From Curtobacterium sp. ZW137 (lineage in GTDB: Bacteria > Actinomycetota > Actinomycetes > Actinomycetales > Microbacteriaceae): a stretch of DNA of 64,000 nt. Where the stretch lies: assembly GCF_003762905.1 (NCBI RefSeq), contig NZ_RJKS01000001.1, forward strand, positions 868,001-932,000, in the 5' to 3' direction. Below the pieces are notes generated by a model. It was given only the letters and a program-made list of their open reading frames with translations, was not told the DNA's origin and made no database searches. Below are positions 61,068-64,000 of this stretch, one piece after another. The translations under genes and the position numbers were made by a program. Position 1 is the stretch's first letter; every line of letters starts with the position of its first letter.

Positions 61068-62150
61068 ATGACGACGGACGCTGCGCCCCCGGCACCCTCG
61101 GCCCCGGACACGAGGCTCGAACCCGGGAAGACCCCTCGCCGGATCCCGATGTGGGACACCGCGCGGTTCATCGCGGTGACGCTCGTGGTGATCGGCCACG
61201 CGATCCAGCGACAGACGACGGCGAGCGAGCACGCCCTGGCGCTGTACACGTTCATCTACGCGTTCCACATGCCGGCGTTCGGTGTGATCAGCGGGTACTT
61301 CTCGTCCGCGGACACCCCGACGGCGAAGCGGATGCGCCGGACGATCACCGACATCGTCGTGCCGTACATCATCATGCAGACGATCTGGACCGTGGTGCAG
61401 GCGCTGGTCGAGGGCGGGAAGAAGTTCAACCCGACCCAGCCGACGTGGACGCTCTGGTTCCTGCTCGCCCTCGGGATCTTCAAGCTGATCCTGCCGTACC
61501 TCGCGCAGCTGCGGTGGCCGCTGTTCTGGGCCGTCGTGTTCAGCATCGGCGTCGGGTACTTCGACAACGTCGACTCGACGCTCTCGCTGTCGCGGGCGAT
61601 CAGCCTGCTGCCGTTCTTCCTGCTCGGGTGGCAGGTGAAGCAGTGGGACGTGTTCGACCGCTGGTACGAGGCGTCCCGGCGCACCGTCGTCCGGGTCCGG
61701 GTCGCTGCCGGGATCGTGTTCCTGGCGTGGGCGGTGTCCTGCGCGCTGTGGATCCCGCAGTTCAAGGAGTTCGACCTGCACCACTGGTTCTTCTACGACG
61801 ACTCCTACTCCGGGCTCGGCGAGGACGCGTGGTGGGCCGGGGCAGTGCGCTTCGGGCTGATGCTCCTCGCGACGCTGCTGACGGCGTCCTTCCTGGTGTT
61901 GGTCCCCCGGCGGAACGTCTGGATCACGCAGTTCGGCGCGGCGACGATGTACGTCTACCTGCTGCACACGTTCGTGCTCTACCCGATCCGCGAGTCCGGC
62001 GTCCTGGCCGGACCGCACTCCGCGTGGCCGTTCGTGCTCCTCATGGTCGCCATCGCCTGCGCGGTGAGCCTGTTCCTGGCGCAGCCGTTCGTCCGCCGCG
62101 GCATGCACTGGCTCCTCGAGCCGAACGTGCGCTGGCTCTTCCGGCAGTGA
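61068..62150 (+). CDS. Acyltransferase-3 family membrane protein
   Basis: 360 residues with about ten helices. The N-terminal MWDTARFIAVTLVVIGHAIQ carries the family Arg and His (RxxA...GH) in the first helix region, and FHMPAFGVISGYF follows near 66. Typical activity is transfer of O-acyl groups to extracytoplasmic sugars or cell-wall polymers; NolL-like sugar acetylases are the closest in layout. Acceptor unknown. ATG at 61068. Stands alone between divergent SDR and co-directional metY. Confidence 0.85.
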   Translation: MTTDAAPPAPSAPDTRLEPGKTPRRIPMWDTARFIAVTLVVIGHAIQRQTTASEHALALYTFIYAFHMPAFGVISGYFSSADTPTAKRMRRTITDIVVPYIIMQTIWTVVQALVEGGKKFNPTQPTWTLWFLLALGIFKLILPYLAQLRWPLFWAVVFSIGVGYFDNVDSTLSLSRAISLLPFFLLGWQVKQWDVFDRWYEASRRTVVRVRVAAGIVFLAWAVSCALWIPQFKEFDLHHWFFYDDSYSGLGEDAWWAGAVRFGLMLLATLLTASFLVLVPRRNVWITQFGAATMYVYLLHTFVLYPIRESGVLAGPHSAWPFVLLMVAIACAVSLFLAQPFVRRGMHWLLEPNVRWLFRQ

Positions 62151-62310
62151 CATCCCCGCGCAGGCGTCGACATGCGTTACGTCACGAGACGGGGGCAGTG
62201 GTGCCGGACCGGCCACGTCCGTAGCGTGTGCGACGACGTGAAGGCGCGCCGTTCCTCCCGACCGGCGCCCACGGCGACCCGACGACCAGCTGCACGGACA
62301 GGAGCACGAG

Positions 62311-63642
62311 ATGACCGAGAACGACGCCGCGCAGTGGCGGTTCGAGACCACGCAGGTCCACGCCGGCGCACAGCCGGACCCGACCACGGGTGCCCGGGCC
62401 ACGCCGATCTACAAGACGACCTCGTACGTCTTCGCGAACTCGGACGAGGCGCGTGACCTCTTCGCCCTCGCCAAGCCGGGCAACATCTACTCGCGCATCA
62501 TGAACCCGACGAACGACGTCCTCGAACAGCGCATCGCGGCGCTCGAGGGTGGTTCCGGTGCGCTCCTCGTCGCCTCCGGCCAGGCCGCCGAGACGTACGC
62601 CGTGCTGAACATCGCGCAGGCCGGCGACCACATCGTGTCGTCGTCGTCGATCTACGGCGGCACCTACAACCTGTTCAAGTACACGCTGGCGCGCCTCGGC
62701 ATCGAGACCACCTTCGTCGAGGACCAGGACGACCCCGAGGAGTGGCGCCGCGCGGTCCGCCCGAACACGAAGCTGTTCTTCGCGGAGACCATCGGCAACC
62801 CGAAGATCAACGTCCTCGACATCACCACCGTCGCGAACATCGCGCACGAGTCCGGCGTGCCGCTCATCGTCGACAACACGATCGCGACGCCGTACCTGAT
62901 CCGTCCGTTCGAGCACGGGGCCGACATCGTGGTGCACTCCGCGACGAAGTTCCTCGGTGGACACGGCACCGTCATCGGCGGCGTCATCGTCGACGGCGGC
63001 ACCTTCCCGTGGTCGCAGCACCCGGAGAAGTTCCCCGAGTTCAACACGCCGGACCCCTCGTACCACGGGGCCGTCTTCGCGGAGGCGGTCGGCAACTCGC
63101 TGGCCTACATCATCAAGGCGCGCGTGCAGCTGCTCCGCGACCTCGGTGCCTCGAGCTCCCCGGACACGGCGTTCGCGCTGCTGCAGGGCATCGAGACGCT
63201 CTCGCTCCGCATCGAACGGCACGTCGCGAACGCGCAGGAGATCGCGGAGTGGCTCGACCGCCACCCCGACGTCGCCACGGTCGCGTACGCCGGGCTGCCG
63301 ACCTCGCCCTGGTACGGCGCCGCCACGCGGTACGCGCCGAAGGGCGTCGGCGCGGTGCTGTCGTTCGAGCTCAAGGGCGGTGTCGACGCGGGCCGGGCGC
63401 TCGTGGACAACCTGTCGCTGTTCTCGCACCTCGCGAACATCGGCGACGTGCGCTCGCTCGTCATCCACCCGGCGTCCACGACGCACTCGCAGCTCACGCC
63501 CGAGCAGCAGCTGACGACCGGTGTCACGCCGGGGCTCGTCCGCCTGTCGGTCGGCATCGAGAACGTCGAGGACCTCAAGGCGGACCTCGAGGCCGGGCTC
63601 GCCGCAGCCCGTGCCGTCGCGCAGGAGGGCCTCCGCGCGTAG
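62311..63642 (+). CDS. metY: O-acetylhomoserine sulfhydrylase (MetY type)
   Basis: 443-residue PLP enzyme forming homocysteine from O-acetylhomoserine and sulfide; some also use acetylserine. The PLP lysine is in VVHSATKFLGGHGT near residue 212, and the cofactor-contact segment SGQAAETYAVL near 90 and ETIGNPKINVLD near 158 are conserved. The Cys/Met-metabolism family arginine for substrate carboxylate is in GLVRLSVGIEN. ATG at 62311 has AGGAG 6 nt upstream. A probable metX starts 295 bp downstream on the same strand. The 160-bp leader shows no riboswitch that I recognise. Confidence 0.94.
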   Translation: MTENDAAQWRFETTQVHAGAQPDPTTGARATPIYKTTSYVFANSDEARDLFALAKPGNIYSRIMNPTNDVLEQRIAALEGGSGALLVASGQAAETYAVLNIAQAGDHIVSSSSIYGGTYNLFKYTLARLGIETTFVEDQDDPEEWRRAVRPNTKLFFAETIGNPKINVLDITTVANIAHESGVPLIVDNTIATPYLIRPFEHGADIVVHSATKFLGGHGTVIGGVIVDGGTFPWSQHPEKFPEFNTPDPSYHGAVFAEAVGNSLAYIIKARVQLLRDLGASSSPDTAFALLQGIETLSLRIERHVANAQEIAEWLDRHPDVATVAYAGLPTSPWYGAATRYAPKGVGAVLSFELKGGVDAGRALVDNLSLFSHLANIGDVRSLVIHPASTTHSQLTPEQQLTTGVTPGLVRLSVGIENVEDLKADLEAGLAAARAVAQEGLRA

Positions 63643-63937
63643 CGCGGCCCGCGCTCCCGACACGCGCTCCCGACCCGCGCTCCCGACCCGGAACGACGAG
63701 GTCGCTGTCGTACGACAGCGACCTCGTCGTTCCCTCGCGTGTGCAACTGTTGCACCCGCCGGACAGCGACGTCCCCGTCGTCGTACGACAGCGACGGTGT
63801 CGCCCCCCGCGGACGCGACGACCGCGGCGGAGCCGAGCCGAGCCTCCCGTCCGGTCCGACCACACCACCGCCGGACGCGACCGGGACGACGTAACACGGC
63901 GACCGGGCACGCCCCCGTCCGGGAGAATGGACGCACC
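63643..63937. other. repeat-bearing spacer between metY and metX
   Basis: 295 bp without a gene. It begins with short CGCTCCCGACCCG repeats, then palindrome element copy II (63690-63794), then a half-copy of the GGAGGC hairpin family (CCGAGCCTCCCGTCCGG near 63838-63855), and ends with GAGAAT 9 nt before the ATG. Confidence 0.7.
63690..63794. repeat. palindrome-rich intergenic element, copy II
   Basis: A perfect 44-bp palindrome (63690-63733, centre at 63711/63712) starts GGAACGACGAGGTCGCTGTC. It is followed by GTGCAACTGTTGCAC and a second GTCGTACGACAGCGA at 63780-63794. On the opposite strand the order of words matches copy I at 38939-39065. Confidence 0.7.
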
Positions 63938-64000
63938 ATGGACTGGCAGACGACTCCCGAGGACTCCGTGCCGTCCACCCTGGTGCCGGGCACCGCACTC
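63938..64000 (+). CDS. metX: Probable homoserine O-acetyltransferase, 5' end only
   Basis: Only 21 codons are visible (MDWQTTPEDSVPSTLVPGTA). The family is assigned mainly from position: a gene starting just after metY in the same direction is usually metX, which makes the acetylhomoserine used by MetY. The visible residues are not diagnostic. ATG at 63938 with GAGAAT 9 nt upstream; open to the window end. Confidence 0.5.
   Translation, partial: MDWQTTPEDSVPSTLVPGTAL

Noticed and set aside
62151..62310. SAM or SAH riboswitch before metY
   Set aside because: I looked for the conserved SAM-I, SAM-II, SAM-IV and SAH core words and did not find them.

Overview
The window is very GC-rich DNA with GTG/ATG starts and heavy use of 4-bp ATGA/GTGA gene overlaps. 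Gene order and protein types point to an actinobacterium of the Microbacteriaceae, most likely Curtobacterium-like (inference from gene content and style, not a search). I see no prophage, transposase, CRISPR array or rRNA. There is one tRNA gene, tRNA-Arg(CCG).

Region 1 (1-16260, almost all minus strand) is the conserved actinobacterial housekeeping block argS - lmeA-like - lysA - hom - thrC - thrB - rho - prfA - prmC - tsaC - wecA - atpI - atpB. It covers arginine charging, lysine/threonine synthesis, transcription and translation termination, tRNA t6A modification, cell-envelope lipid-linked sugar synthesis and the start of the ATP synthase operon. An HAD phosphatase gene is inserted on the opposite strand between prmC and tsaC. 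rpmE, which lies between rho and prfA in mycobacteria, is absent. Rho carries a long Q/N- and RG-rich insertion.

Region 2 (16373-24781) holds a lipoprotein, tRNA-Arg, a Gfo/Idh oxidoreductase and the most distinctive locus: a 1313-residue Pls-type non-ribosomal peptide synthetase (A-T followed by three membrane/left-handed-helix units, the architecture of epsilon-poly-lysine synthetase), then an M1 zinc aminopeptidase and, tail-to-tail, a 4'-phosphopantetheinyl transferase. Together these look like a cationic poly-amino-acid (NAPAA) synthesis, activation and trimming locus.

Region 3 (24993-33437) has a TPM-domain membrane protein with PspA, a degenerate arginase-fold protein, a flavoprotein disulfide reductase, and an iron pair (ABC ATPase plus siderophore-interacting protein) under a probable DtxR/IdeR box. 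Region 4 (33498-38514) is a complete peptide/nickel-type ABC importer operon. Region 5 (39137-54302) is a mosaic of small transcription units: amidase, cysteine hydrolase, carboxyethylornithine synthase, YigZ, esterase, SDR, phosphotransferase, GrpB, a PadR-controlled FtsX-type ABC exporter, TSUP permease, ketopantoate reductase-like protein and ABC-F. A 92-bp direct repeat flanks the GrpB-ABC-PadR segment. Region 6 (54399-64000) has a gluconate module (GntR, GntP, GntK), GNAT, uracil-DNA glycosylase, S51-like peptidase, phosphoribosyltransferase, SDR, acyltransferase, metY and the start of a probable metX.

Two window-wide patterns stand out. At least 15 genes have a TANNNT hexamer 5-9 nt before the start codon, the signature of leaderless transcripts. 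Many intergenic gaps hold long perfect palindromes or tandem palindromic repeats, several of them related to each other across the window.
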